The notes: a model not told the origin generated them from the sequence alone. 64,000 bases of DNA from Hyphomicrobiales bacterium (GCA_900468065.1 UBTA01000062.1:43590-107589); one strand, 5' to 3'; positions 54,904 through 63,777 are shown, numbered from the stretch's first letter. Translations and numbers: made by a program.

Positions 54904-56247
54904 CTATTCTGCCGCCTCCCTGAACACCGATGATATCTGCTGGCGCCAGGGGATGATACCGCCAAGTGCCTCTGCAGCTGCAAGCCCTGATGCCAAGCCA
55001 TCCTCATGAAAGCCGTATCCGGTCCAGGCGCCGGCAAAGAAGGTGTCGTTATCGCCCTGGATCGCCTTTAGGGCACGCTGGGCGGCCATCGAGCCTGCGT
55101 CGAACTGCGGATGATCATAGGAAAATTCGGCAAACACGGTCCCGGGTGCTGGCTCGCGCTCCGGGTTCAACGTCACAAACAATGGATGCTGTGGCGCAAT
55201 GCCCTGAAGACGGTTCATCCAGTAGCTGACGGCGACACCTTGCGATCCACAGGGTTTGGTCGCGCGCAGGTAATTCCAGGAAGCCCAGACTTTTTTTCGT
55301 TTCGGCATCAATGCGGTATCGCGGTGCAGGATGACCCGGTTTGGATGATAGGGAACGGCCGACAGCAGCGCGCTTTCCGTGGGTGTCGGATCGGAAAGCA
55401 TGGCCAGCGCCTGGTTGCTGTGGGCGGCGATGATCACCTTGTCGAAGACTTTTGTCGTGCCATGCGCGTCGTTGACGATGATCCTGCCGTCCTCACGCCG
55501 GATCGATATCACCCCGCAGTTGAGACGGACGCGATCGCCAAGCGGCCGCAAAAGCTTGCGCAGATAGTTGCGGCTGCCGCCGGTGACCGTGCGCCAGGGG
55601 TGCGGTTTGGAATAAATCAGCCGGTGATTGTCGAAGAACTGGATGAAATTCTCGGCTGGAAAATCCAGCATCTTGGCTGTCGGCGACGACCAGATCGCAG
55701 CGGCCATCGGCGCCAGGTAATTGTTGGTGAAGCCCGGCGAGAAACCACGCCAATTGAGATAGTCGCCGATCGACATCGCCTCAAGCCGGCCGGCGCTGCG
55801 GTCTTCCAGACAGATTCGGTTAAAGCGGAGGATTTCGCGCAGCATCATCAGGAAGGAAGGCCGTACGAGATTGCGCTTCTGGGCAAAGACGGTGGCCAGA
55901 TTGTCTCCGCTCCATTCCAGCCGCCCCTGATCGAGCGACACCGAAAAACTCATGTCGCTCTTGTGCGTCGTCACGTCTAGCTCGGCAAACAAAGCCGTGA
56001 GATTTGGATAATTCGCCTCGTTATAGACGATGAAACCGGTATCGACCGAGATCGGCGTGCCGTCGTAATCGATATCGACCGTCGCCGTGTGTCCGCCCGG
56101 ACGCTGGTCCTTCTCGTAGAGTGTGACGTCGTGGACAGGGTTGAGTGCCCATGCGGCAGAACTGCCGGAAACGCCGGAGCCAATGACGGCGATCGACAGG
56201 CGCCGGCCGGGAACATGATGCGGACCATGGGAAAAGGGGGCGTTCAT
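54904..56247 (-). CDS. FAD-dependent amine-oxidase-like protein (fatty-acid desaturase candidate)
   Basis: A 447-residue flavoprotein. The FAD-binding start is IAVIGSGVSGSSAAWAL and YEKDQRPGGHTATVD; the C-terminal FAD motif is TFFAGAWTGYGFHEDGLASGL. It belongs to the branch encoded next to DUF1365 and cfa genes; in Rhodobacter such a protein acts in furan-fatty-acid formation (UfaD, from memory). The start overlaps the photolyase stop by four bases (ATGA), so the two are coupled. Confidence 0.88.
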   Translation of the reverse strand: MNAPFSHGPHHVPGRRLSIAVIGSGVSGSSAAWALNPVHDVTLYEKDQRPGGHTATVDIDYDGTPISVDTGFIVYNEANYPNLTALFAELDVTTHKSDMSFSVSLDQGRLEWSGDNLATVFAQKRNLVRPSFLMMLREILRFNRICLEDRSAGRLEAMSIGDYLNWRGFSPGFTNNYLAPMAAAIWSSPTAKMLDFPAENFIQFFDNHRLIYSKPHPWRTVTGGSRNYLRKLLRPLGDRVRLNCGVISIRREDGRIIVNDAHGTTKVFDKVIIAAHSNQALAMLSDPTPTESALLSAVPYHPNRVILHRDTALMPKRKKVWASWNYLRATKPCGSQGVAVSYWMNRLQGIAPQHPLFVTLNPEREPAPGTVFAEFSYDHPQFDAGSMAAQRALKAIQGDNDTFFAGAWTGYGFHEDGLASGLAAAEALGGIIPWRQQISSVFREAAE

Positions 56248-57707
56248 GCTGCGTCCTTGATCTTGTTATAGGCAGCAAGAGCGCGGTCGCGCGCCTTTGC
56301 ATGGTCCACGAGCGGTTTGGGGTACGTGACGCCCAGCGTCACACCGGCAGCATCAAGGATGCTCTCAGGCGTCTCGAAGGGCCGGTGCACGAATTTTGCG
56401 GGCAGGTCCGCCAGTTCCGGCACGAAGGTTTTGACGTAGATGCCGTCGGGATCGAATTTTTCCCCCTGCAAGACAGGATTGAAAACCCGGAAGAACGGCG
56501 ACGCATCGGCGCCACTGCCGGCCACCCACTGCCAGCTTGCCGCATTGGAAGCGGGGTCCGCATCCACCAGCGTATCCCGGAACCAAGTTTCCCCCCGGCG
56601 CCAGTCGATCAGCAGGTCCTTGATCAGGAAGGATGCCGCGATCATGCGGACGCGGTTGTGCATCGTGCCGTGCCGCCACAGCTGCCGCATGCCGGCATCG
56701 ACGATCGGATAGCCGGTTTGGCCCTTCGTCCAGCGCTTGAACGCGTCGTCGTTTTCAGCCCAGGCAAAAGCATCATATTTCCGGTTGAGATTTTCGCTCG
56801 GCAATTGCGGATTATGGAAGAGCAGGTGGTAGGAGAAATCGCGCCAGACAAGTTCCTTGCGAAAGGTGATCACATCCTCGGCCGGAACATTCTTGAGTTT
56901 GCGCGTGGCGTGCCAGATGCGGGCAGGGGAGATTTCCCCCATGGCCAGATGCGGCGAGAGCCGCGATGTACCATCGGTTCCGGGCAGATCGCGCCGCGTC
57001 TTATAACCGGAAAGATCGTCTTCGACGAATGCTTCCAGCCTTTCGAGTGCTGCGGCCTCGCCGGGCGTCCAGATTTCAGAAAACGTCCGTGCCCAGTCCG
57101 GCTCCGTCGGCAACAGCGCCCAGGAGGCCAGATCCTCGCTGCCGGGCCATTCGGCTGGAGAAACCAGCGCATCTGGCTGCTCCAGCGGCTGATCCGGCTC
57201 GCCGGATGCCTCGAGCGCGCGCCAGAACGGCGTATAGACGCGGTAGGGCGTGCCCGAGCCCGTCTTCAACCGTGAGGGCTCGTGGAGAAGCTGTCCGGCA
57301 AAACTTTTGACGGTTATTCCGTTTACCCCCAATGTCTCTTTCAGCGGCCCATCGACGGCGATGCCGTTCGGATCGTAGCGGCGATTCCAATGGACGGTTG
57401 ACGCGCCGGTTTCGGCAATCAGCGCGGCCAGCACGCTGCCCGGCTCACCGCCGCGCAGCATAAGCCGGCTTCCAAGGCCGCCGAGTGCCTTTTCCAGATC
57501 TTTCAGCGAATGATGCAGCCACCAAGCCTGGGCGGCACCCAGCGGCCCTGTGCCGTACTGTGAAGGCTCGCGGATATAGACGGGAATGATACTGCGGCCG
57601 GTTTGGGCAGCAGCATGAAGCGCATGATTATCGTCAAGCCGCAGGTCCTTGCGAAACCAGACGATGATAGGGGTTTCGTGGGAAAGGTCGTTGTTTTTCA
57701 TTTTCAT
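56244..57707 (-). CDS. phrB: Deoxyribodipyrimidine photolyase (class I CPD)
   Basis: A 487-residue light-dependent DNA repair enzyme that splits cyclobutane pyrimidine dimers using FAD and an antenna pigment. It has IIVWFRKDLRLDDNHAL at the N-terminus, the FAD-binding SRLSPHLAMGEISPARIWH and RMIAASFLIKDLLIDWR, and the tail DPASNAASWQWVAGSGADASPFFRVFNP. The frame is open to 57761, but residues before MKMKNNDLSH would be the promoter itself, so 57707 is preferred. It is the first gene of a five-gene operon with lipid-modifying genes, as in RpoE regulons. Confidence 0.93.
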   Translation of the reverse strand: MKMKNNDLSHETPIIVWFRKDLRLDDNHALHAAAQTGRSIIPVYIREPSQYGTGPLGAAQAWWLHHSLKDLEKALGGLGSRLMLRGGEPGSVLAALIAETGASTVHWNRRYDPNGIAVDGPLKETLGVNGITVKSFAGQLLHEPSRLKTGSGTPYRVYTPFWRALEASGEPDQPLEQPDALVSPAEWPGSEDLASWALLPTEPDWARTFSEIWTPGEAAALERLEAFVEDDLSGYKTRRDLPGTDGTSRLSPHLAMGEISPARIWHATRKLKNVPAEDVITFRKELVWRDFSYHLLFHNPQLPSENLNRKYDAFAWAENDDAFKRWTKGQTGYPIVDAGMRQLWRHGTMHNRVRMIAASFLIKDLLIDWRRGETWFRDTLVDADPASNAASWQWVAGSGADASPFFRVFNPVLQGEKFDPDGIYVKTFVPELADLPAKFVHRPFETPESILDAAGVTLGVTYPKPLVDHAKARDRALAAYNKIKDAA

Positions 57708-57730
57708 CCGCGCATCGTATCCAGCGTCGT

Positions 57731-57760
57731 CGTGTACGCAGATACGGGTACGGCGGATCA
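57731..57760 (-). promoter_or_regulatory. Candidate ECF (RpoE/ChrR-type) promoter of the photolyase operon
   Basis: Reading leftwards: TGATCC (57760-57755), an 18-base spacer, then TACACG (57736-57731). The architecture is identical to the element before the chrR-like gene and close to the RpoE consensus TGATCC-N18-TAAGA. A start near 57725 gives a short leader before the photolyase ATG at 57707. Confidence 0.62.
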
Positions 57761-57889
57761 AAGGTTTCGCGGAGAAAGCTTTTTATTTCATCGTTTTGCG
57801 GAGGAATACTGCTGACAAAATTTCAACTGCCGATTCGCCACATGAAGCGGCAGCCGCAGCTGGCTACGGCTGGAGTATAACGGCTGGGT

Positions 57890-58522
57890 TCAGCTCTTCT
57901 GGAAAGCCAGATGAGCCCCGAGACCAACCAGCATGGTGCCACCGGCGCGCTGCATCAGGCGCTGGGCGGAGCTCGAGCGGCGCAGCTTGGTCATCACCGC
58001 GCCGGCCAGAAACACGCAGACGATATCCGCCGACGAAAACATCAGATTGACGATCGTTCCAAGGATTGCCAGCTGCAGCCAGACCGGGAAGGCGGCCGAT
58101 GCATCGACGAATTGCGGCAGGAAAGCCACGAAGAAAATCGCCGTCTTGGGGTTGAGAACTTCCACGGTGACGCTTTCGAAAAAGGCGCGCCGGCCGGATT
58201 TCGGCGTGATGCCGGGCAGGGCGGCGGCGTCCTCGACCTTGGCACGGAAGAGAGAAATGCCGAGCCAGATCAGATAGGCTGCGCCGGCAAATTTGACGAT
58301 CATGTATAGGGTTGGCACGGCATGAAACAGGATCGACAGACCTGCCGCCGCAGCAATGACATGAAAGTAGCCGCCGAGGTGAATGCCCAGCGATGCCATC
58401 AGTCCGGACCAACGGCCGCGGGCAATTGTCTGGGCCGCCGCATACAGCATGGCCGGACCGGGAATATAGGCAAAGACCGCCGTGGTGGCGATGAAGGCGA
58501 TAAGCAACTCGATCGACGGCAT
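57890..58522 (-). CDS. LysE/RhtB-family exporter
   Basis: A 210-residue membrane protein of the LysE/RhtB amino-acid export family with six predicted helices. It has the N-terminal motif FAYIPGPAMLYAAAQTIARGR and the central VEVLNPKTAIFFVAFLPQFV. The ATG at 58522 follows AGGAG. It stands alone. The exported substrate, commonly an amino acid such as homoserine or threonine, cannot be stated. Confidence 0.9.
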   Translation of the reverse strand: MPSIELLIAFIATTAVFAYIPGPAMLYAAAQTIARGRWSGLMASLGIHLGGYFHVIAAAAGLSILFHAVPTLYMIVKFAGAAYLIWLGISLFRAKVEDAAALPGITPKSGRRAFFESVTVEVLNPKTAIFFVAFLPQFVDASAAFPVWLQLAILGTIVNLMFSSADIVCVFLAGAVMTKLRRSSSAQRLMQRAGGTMLVGLGAHLAFQKS

Positions 58523-58624
58523 TGTCCGCTCCTGTCGTGGGTCTACTGGATTGAATTCCTCTACATTACCGTCAGTAGAAAGTCTCGTACACTTGTCATG
58601 CCGACCGTCCGTGCCGAATGATCA

Positions 58625-59443
58625 TTATCCCCAGGTCAGCGGGTCGAGACGCAGATAGAAATCGAGCCTTGCCCGGTCGGCAGTCGCGATCGCGTGCATA
58701 TCGAACAAACGATTTTGCGCAGCCTGAGCTTCCTCGACGGTGCGCCATGTTTCGCGGGTATTGCCGACAAGCAGCGCAAAATCGACATAGCGGTCCGCCA
58801 TGCCCAACCGTCCGAGGTCGATCATTCCCGTGCAGCGAAGCGTTTCCGGATCGATCATGAAATTGGGCATGCAGGCATCACCGTGGCAAACGACACGGTC
58901 AAGGCTTTCCTGCGCCAGCCGCTCGGACAGTTCGGCTTGTACCCGCTCGAGCAGGGTCTGCGGCGGCGTGCCGTGATCGTCTGGATCGAGAAAATCCGGA
59001 TTGACGCCGCCACGTCCAAGCACGTCGGCCGCCCGTTCGAACATGGTTTGAAGGCCACGGTCGAACGGGCAATCGTTTGCCGGAATCGCGTGGAGGTCGC
59101 GCACCCGCGCCGCGATCGAAGGCCAGGCTTCCATCAGCTCATGTGCTTCGAGCTGATCTGCCGGAATGCCGGGCACGGCACTTGTCACCAGGCATGCGAC
59201 ATCGTCCGACACCTGCCAATCGAGAACTGTGGGAGATCCGAGCTTGAAGGGGGACAGCCACGCCGTGCGCCGCCGCTCGTCATCCAGCAGCGCCACGCCG
59301 CTGCCGGTAGAGATTTTGGCGTAAGCGCTGCCATCGGTGCGCCGAAACAGCGCATCACCCGATTCGCCGTGACGATAGGCAATCCACTGGCTTCCGAGAG
59401 AAAAGCCCGCCGCCCGGGTTGCACCGGATCGATAGTCAGTCAC
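58625..59443 (-). CDS. APH(3-double-prime)-like aminoglycoside phosphotransferase, GTG start
   Basis: A 272-residue antibiotic kinase strongly resembling StrA, the streptomycin 3-double-prime-phosphotransferase, over its whole length: QWIAYRHGESGDALFRR, LVTSAVPGIPADQL, the catalytic VVCHGDACMPNFMIDPETL, TGMIDLGRLGMADRY and the identical end FYLRLDPLTWG. It starts with GTG at 59443 behind GGGGGAT. The gene lies in ordinary chromosomal context with no integron or transposon sign, so it may be an intrinsic, possibly non-resistance, kinase. Confidence 0.88.
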   Translation of the reverse strand: MTDYRSGATRAAGFSLGSQWIAYRHGESGDALFRRTDGSAYAKISTGSGVALLDDERRRTAWLSPFKLGSPTVLDWQVSDDVACLVTSAVPGIPADQLEAHELMEAWPSIAARVRDLHAIPANDCPFDRGLQTMFERAADVLGRGGVNPDFLDPDDHGTPPQTLLERVQAELSERLAQESLDRVVCHGDACMPNFMIDPETLRCTGMIDLGRLGMADRYVDFALLVGNTRETWRTVEEAQAAQNRLFDMHAIATADRARLDFYLRLDPLTWG

Positions 59444-59597
59444 GCGTCATCCCCCACGGCTTGCTTGTCGAAGGCGAATTTACGCCCCAGCACGAGATGG
59501 ATATTGCGAAACGCGATTTCACTATCAGCGAACAGAAAATGACCGAGTTTTTGCGCCGGATCTTGTTTTCTGACAAAAGCCGGCGAGGGCGGGGGGG

Positions 59598-60158
59598 TTA
59601 TTTGCCAAGTTCGGCGAGAAATTCCTTCAACTGCGATTCCACATAGGGCACCACCGGTCCATCCGCCTCAAATCCCCACCAGAGCAGCGAGCCCTGCCAT
59701 TGGGCAAGCATCAGCCGTGCTCTCATCTCCGGCCGGCTGGCATTGGCAAAACACGCGCTGATGGCCTCGACGAGCGTTCGTCCCCAGGCAGCTCCCCGGG
59801 CGCGCAGTAAGGGATCGCGAAAATCCTCGCGCAGCAAACGCAGGCCGTCGGCATAGACAGCGGCGCTGTCGCCGTAATTCTGCGACAGTCCGACAAGCAG
59901 GGCCGCCGCGCCTTGCGGCGTTCTGGGGACAGATCCGCAAAGCAGCGCCGTCTCTGCATCGAGCTCATCCCAGGCATGAAGCAAAGCCTGACGGAGCATC
60001 GCTGCCTTGGTCGAAAACCGCTGCACCAGTGTCGAGCCGGACAAGCCGCTTACCTTGGAGACAGCCGAAAACGTTGCCGCCTCCGGCCCCTCTGCATGGA
60101 TCAGCGTCAACACCAGATCGAGAAGATGCTGGTCGGATAGCGTACGTGGACGCGGCAT
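59598..60158 (-). CDS. TetR-family repressor
   Basis: A 186-residue regulator with an N-terminal TetR helix-turn-helix (ATFSAVSKVSGLSGSTLVQRFSTK) and a variable C-terminal ligand-binding domain with several tryptophans (WQGSLLWWGFE). It is divergent from an SDR gene and a palindromic operator sits between them. It likely represses itself and the SDR until an unknown substrate appears. The ATG at 60158 follows AAGGGGAA. Confidence 0.9.
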   Translation of the reverse strand: MPRPRTLSDQHLLDLVLTLIHAEGPEAATFSAVSKVSGLSGSTLVQRFSTKAAMLRQALLHAWDELDAETALLCGSVPRTPQGAAALLVGLSQNYGDSAAVYADGLRLLREDFRDPLLRARGAAWGRTLVEAISACFANASRPEMRARLMLAQWQGSLLWWGFEADGPVVPYVESQLKEFLAELGK

Positions 60159-60190
60159 CAATTTCCCCTTGCATTCATTTAATTTATGAA

Positions 60191-60208
60191 CGAACGTTCG
60201 GTTATAAT
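60191..60208 (+). promoter_or_regulatory. TetR operator and -10 box of the SDR promoter
   Basis: CGAACGTTCG (60191-60200) is a perfect 10-bp palindrome with partial symmetry outside. TATAAT follows at 60203-60208. The palindrome lies in the spacer of the SDR promoter, where repressor binding would block polymerase. The -35 is weak. Confidence 0.7.
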
Positions 60209-60250
60209 CTACCCGATTTCTGGTCCGTTTGCGAGAGGGAGGACAATGAC

Positions 60251-61165
60251 ATGACAGCTGATCTGCAAGGGAAGGTCGCTTTGGTGGCCGGCGGTACGCG
60301 CGGTGCCGGCCGAGGCATCGCCGTGGAACTGGGGGCTGCCGGCGCAACGGTCTATGTGACCGGGCGCACGACACGCACACAGCAATCGGACTACGGCCGC
60401 CCGGAAACGATCGAAGAGACGGCCGAGCTGGTGACTGAGGCCGGCGGCAAAGGCATTGCCGTGCGGGTGGACCATCTTGTCCACCCGGAGGTCGAGGCTC
60501 TGGTTGCCCGCATCCGCCGCGAGGAAGGACGACTCGATATTCTCGTCAACGATATCTGGGGCGGTGAGCATTTGACCGAGTGGAATAAACCGGTCTGGGA
60601 ACACACGCTCGAAAAGGGCCTGAAACTGCTGCGGCTGGCAATCGATACCCATCTGATCACCGCCCATTACGCGTTGCCGCTGATGATCGAAAGGCCGGGC
60701 GGGCTGCTGGTGGAGGTGACGGATGGCACGGCGGAGTACAATGCCAAGCACTACCGGCTCAGCCCTTTCTATGACCTCGCCAAGACCAGCGTTATCCGTA
60801 TGGCCTGGGCGCACGCGCAGGACCTTGCGCCACACGCAGCGACATCGGTGGCAATCTCACCCGGCTGGATGCGCTCCGAAATGATGCTCGATATCTACGG
60901 CGTGCGTGAAGAAAACTGGATGGAGGCTACAGCAGTCCAGCCGCATTTCGTGATCTCCGAAACACCGCGTTTTACCGGCCGTGCCGTTGCGGCGCTTGCT
61001 GCAGATCCGGACCGGGGCCGCCTCAACGGCCAGTCTACCTCAAGCGGTGATCTCGCCAAGATCTACGGCTTCGCCGATCTCGACGGATCGCGGCCTGACT
61101 GCTGGCGCTACATAACTGAGGTACAGGATGCAGGCGAACCGGCGGACGCCACCGGTTATCGGTAG
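60251..61165 (+). CDS. SDR-family oxidoreductase under TetR control
   Basis: A 304-residue short-chain dehydrogenase/reductase with the cofactor motif AGGTRGAGRGIA, the arginine pair in TGRTTRTQQ suggesting NADPH, and YxxxK in FYDLAKTS. The usual catalytic serine position is threonine (VEVTDGT). The long C-terminal part (TAVQPHFVISETPRFTGRAV) is typical of a subset of SDRs found beside TetR genes. The start at 60251 follows GGGAGG. Substrate unknown. Confidence 0.85.
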   Translation: MTADLQGKVALVAGGTRGAGRGIAVELGAAGATVYVTGRTTRTQQSDYGRPETIEETAELVTEAGGKGIAVRVDHLVHPEVEALVARIRREEGRLDILVNDIWGGEHLTEWNKPVWEHTLEKGLKLLRLAIDTHLITAHYALPLMIERPGGLLVEVTDGTAEYNAKHYRLSPFYDLAKTSVIRMAWAHAQDLAPHAATSVAISPGWMRSEMMLDIYGVREENWMEATAVQPHFVISETPRFTGRAVAALAADPDRGRLNGQSTSSGDLAKIYGFADLDGSRPDCWRYITEVQDAGEPADATGYR

Positions 61166-61201
61166 GGACATAAAACAGGCGAGGGGCGATAGCGCCTTAA
61201 A

Positions 61202-61233
61202 CCAAAAAGGCCTCGCTTTTCAGCAAGGCCTTT
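61202..61233 (-). terminator. Terminator of tRNA-Asn
   Basis: On the minus strand AAAGGCCT and AGGCCTTT form an 8-bp stem (61226-61233 with 61206-61213), followed by TTGGTTT after TTTTT. It starts 7 bases past the tRNA end. Confidence 0.8.
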
Positions 61234-61239
61234 GAAAAC

Positions 61240-61314
61240 TGGCTCCCCGGGCCGGATTCGAACCGGCGACCTGTCGATTAACAGTCGAATGCTCTACCGC
61301 TGAGCTACCAGGGA
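61240..61314 (-). tRNA. tRNA-Asn (anticodon GTT)
   Basis: The gene is 75 bases with encoded CCA. The 5' acceptor strand is TCCCTGG, the D-arm TAGCTCAGCGGTAGAGCA, the anticodon loop CTGTTAA gives GTT, and the T-loop is GTTCGAATCC. The 5' end is at 61314. Confidence 0.95.
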
Positions 61315-61534
61315 TCGTCTGCAGCGGTGTGTGCTGCAGAAGTGAGGCTGCTAATACAAATGCTTTTCCGATTTGCCAAGCGGTTTTTCAAAAAAAACGC
61401 ACAATCTTGTCAGACTGTGGAGAACTTCCCATCTGTGGGAGGCAGCGCCTTCTGACTGTCGCGCAAGCCAAACCCTTGGCATTGCGGGATTGCAGCATTA
61501 CAGGGACGCGCTTTACGCTCGATAGGTGGAATAT

Positions 61535-61813
61535 ATGGCGGAACCGCAAAAAACGAAAAAATTCGGCATCGACGCCGCAACACATGAACTGATTATCGGT
61601 TCATGGCGGATGCGGCTGCCGCAATCGCGTCTTTTGCGTATTACCATCGGCGGCGTGTTGATCTTCGGCGGCATTCTTGGCTTCCTGCCTGTCCTCGGAT
61701 TCTGGATGGTGCCGCTGGGATTGCTGGTCCTGTCGCATGATCTCGCCTTCGTCCGGCGCCGGCGGCGCAAGCTATCGGTCTGGTGGGCGCGAAAATGGCA
61801 GACATCCGACTAG
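61535..61813 (+). CDS. Small PGPGW-type membrane protein
   Basis: A 92-residue membrane protein with one long or two short helices (ITIGGVLIFGGILGFLPVLG; MVPLGLLVLSHDLAF) and a basic tail RRRRRKLSVWWARKW. The layout resembles the PGPGW family of putative membrane proteins. The ATG at 61535 follows AGGTGGA; the frame also opens at a GTG three codons earlier. It stands alone after tRNA-Asn. Function is unknown. Confidence 0.75.
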   Translation: MAEPQKTKKFGIDAATHELIIGSWRMRLPQSRLLRITIGGVLIFGGILGFLPVLGFWMVPLGLLVLSHDLAFVRRRRRKLSVWWARKWQTSD

Positions 61814-61912
61814 AATAGAGTCCCCCGTAATATCTACGGACGTTAGAAACATGCGAGGGGCTCCGTCGTGTAATACACAGCATTCGGGAAGACGTAGTTT
61901 GTCCGGATGCCT

Positions 61913-62260
61913 TTAGCCGCCCGACCCTGTCTGCGGCGTGGGATTCTTGTCGGCCGGTGCCATTTGAGACGGATTGCCGGTCGTCTGCGTATTATCGACC
62001 GTTCCTTGGTTGGATGGCGCCGCCACATCGGCTGCGGGCGCATTCTCCTGGACGCGCGTCGCGGCATCCTTGTCCAAGCGTTCGCCAAACATTTCAGCAC
62101 CAGCCCAGGCAATCAAAGCCAGCAAAAGGCCGCAAATCAGAACCATCAAAACCGGCCGGCCCAAAAGGCCCTGACGTGCCCTCACGCCACTCATCTCCAC
62201 GGTTCGGTTTGTTTCGTCCGTTGAAACGACATCGCCACGCTCATCGACATATCGTGCCAC
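61913..62260 (-). CDS. Small membrane-anchored hypothetical protein, GTG start
   Basis: A 115-residue protein with one membrane helix (PVLMVLICGLLLALIAWAGAE, about residues 36-56) and a disordered, glutamine/asparagine-rich outer tail (APSNQGTVDNTQTTGNPSQ). The start is GTG at 62260, supported by AGGAGG six to seven bases upstream. No family was recognised. Confidence 0.72.
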   Translation of the reverse strand: MARYVDERGDVVSTDETNRTVEMSGVRARQGLLGRPVLMVLICGLLLALIAWAGAEMFGERLDKDAATRVQENAPAADVAAPSNQGTVDNTQTTGNPSQMAPADKNPTPQTGSGG

Positions 62261-62449
62261 TATTGCCTCCTGAAACAGTCATTCATTTGCGTCGAATGAA
62301 CGGCTCCAGGCGCGCAAAGGTTCCGAAATGCGGGAAGCTGATGAGCGAGCGAACAGAAGTCGGTAAAGACGACAACTTGTTCGCCTCGATCCGGTCATCG
62401 GAATCGCCATCTGTCTTTGAAAACACTCAATGAATTTTAGGGACTTGCG

Positions 62450-62464
62450 GAACACATATGGAAC
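62450..62464 (+). promoter_or_regulatory. LexA (SOS) box of lexA
   Basis: GAAC-ACATATG-GAAC matches the alphaproteobacterial LexA box GAAC-N7-GAAC (or GTTC-N7-GTTC on the other strand) exactly. It lies 49 bases before the lexA start, as expected for autorepression. Confidence 0.9.
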
Positions 62465-62512
62465 AGATAGTGTTCGTTCTTGATTTGTTTCTCGATTCTG
62501 GAGTGATCGTTC

Positions 62513-63229
62513 ATGCTGACCCGCAAGCAACAGGAACTGCTTCTGTTCATTCACGAAAGAATGAAGGAATCGGGAGTGCCGCCATCGTTCGATGAAATGA
62601 AGGATGCGCTGGATCTTGCGTCGAAATCCGGCATTCACCGGCTGATTACAGCGCTTGAGGAACGGGGCTTCATCCGGCGCCTGCCCAACCGGGCAAGGGC
62701 GCTCGAAGTGATCAAGCTGCCGGAGGCCTATTCGATGAGCCTCCAGCCAAAGCGGGGCTTTTCTCCCAGCGTCATCCAGGGCAGTCTTGGCGTTCAGGCA
62801 CCAGCCCCGCCCGTTGCCGCCAAACCGGCGGCTGCCAATGGCGACAGCGTTTCCATACCGGTCATGGGGCGAATCGCGGCAGGTGTTCCGATCTCGGCAA
62901 TCCAGAACAACACACATGATATTTCCGTTCCGTTCGAAATGGTCGGATCCGGTGAACACTACGCGCTAGAGGTCCGCGGCGATTCGATGATCGAGGCAGG
63001 AATTCTGGATGGCGATACCGTCATCATCCGCAATACGAATACCGCCAGCCCTGGTGAAATCATTGTCGCTCTGGTGGATGACGAGGAAGCGACGTTGAAG
63101 CGCTTCCGCCGCAAGGGCGCCTCCATCGCACTTGAAGCCGCCAACCCGGCCTACGAGACCCGAATTTTCGGACCGGACCGCGTCAAGATCCAGGGCAAAC
63201 TCGTCGGCCTGATCCGCCGCTATCACTAG
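62513..63229 (+). CDS. lexA: SOS repressor LexA
   Basis: The SOS repressor/protease, 238 residues, the typical alphaproteobacterial length. The winged helix is at 1-65 ([38 protein letters not shown]). Self-cleavage occurs at Ala123-Gly124 in [10 protein letters not shown], with Ser158 in [11 protein letters not shown] and Lys196 in ATLKRFRRK as catalytic dyad. A perfect LexA box precedes it. Confidence 0.97.
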   Translation: MLTRKQQELLLFIHERMKESGVPPSFDEMKDALDLASKSGIHRLITALEERGFIRRLPNRARALEVIKLPEAYSMSLQPKRGFSPSVIQGSLGVQAPAPPVAAKPAAANGDSVSIPVMGRIAAGVPISAIQNNTHDISVPFEMVGSGEHYALEVRGDSMIEAGILDGDTVIIRNTNTASPGEIIVALVDDEEATLKRFRRKGASIALEAANPAYETRIFGPDRVKIQGKLVGLIRRYH

Positions 63230-63306
63230 CTGGAATGGCGACACTTCGGACGCACCCCAAATTGATCACCGATTAGCACCAATAATAGGTCGAGCGGAGT
63301 GCGACT

Positions 63307-63777
63307 TTGAACTCAAAAACAATCGAAATCTATCACCCACGCGGTGTTTCAAATTTAGGCCTATGGGACATGGCCGGTCTCAAATTTAAAATCTATGGTC
63401 TTGTCGCAGACAGCCGGACGATAGATCAAGCCATGCTAATCCTCGCACAGTCATTTGTGCGACGGGATGTTTTACCGCGTATAGCGGACGAGGGCGATGA
63501 CAACGGCATGGGCTTTGTCATCATTCACCCTGGCGAACTGGGCGTTTCCATCTCGGCTCACTGGTGGATACAAGGTTCGGTGCTGTGTCAGTATATCTAT
63601 CGAAAGCTGTATTCTGCCACCGAGCCCATGGACACAGTAAAGAGACCCGTGATTGCCTGTGTTTGGGAGTTGGCCCTGATAAATGCCGAGCAAGAGGCTT
63701 GGCGCAGGACGATGATGAAAAGCGAGCCAAATCCGTCTGTATACATGGATACTCGCGCTGATTTCGCAACAGCGTAG
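63307..63777 (+). CDS. Unrecognised protein, TTG start, lower GC
   Basis: A 156-residue product, TTG start at 63307 behind GGAG with a 7-base spacer; an ATG at 63370 is the only later option and would remove a coherent first part. Notable segments are GLKFKIYGLVADSRTIDQAML, GFVIIHPGELGVSISAHWWI and CVWELALINAEQEAWRRTMM. Hydrophobic and aromatic residues are frequent, but there is no membrane helix or signal peptide. Base composition is visibly AT-richer than its neighbours. It lies next to an IS30 remnant, so horizontal acquisition is plausible. No family name assigned. Confidence 0.65.
   Translation: MNSKTIEIYHPRGVSNLGLWDMAGLKFKIYGLVADSRTIDQAMLILAQSFVRRDVLPRIADEGDDNGMGFVIIHPGELGVSISAHWWIQGSVLCQYIYRKLYSATEPMDTVKRPVIACVWELALINAEQEAWRRTMMKSEPNPSVYMDTRADFATA

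Noticed and set aside
57708..57761. N-terminal extension of the photolyase beginning MIRRTRICVHDDAGY
   Set aside because: The extension is the translated promoter (TGATCC-N18-TACACG), is not family-like, and starts with TTG. The ATG at 57707 gives the usual start.
61240..61314. tRNA-Asn as an integration site
   Set aside because: No integrase gene or direct repeat of the tRNA 3' end was noticed in the neighbourhood.
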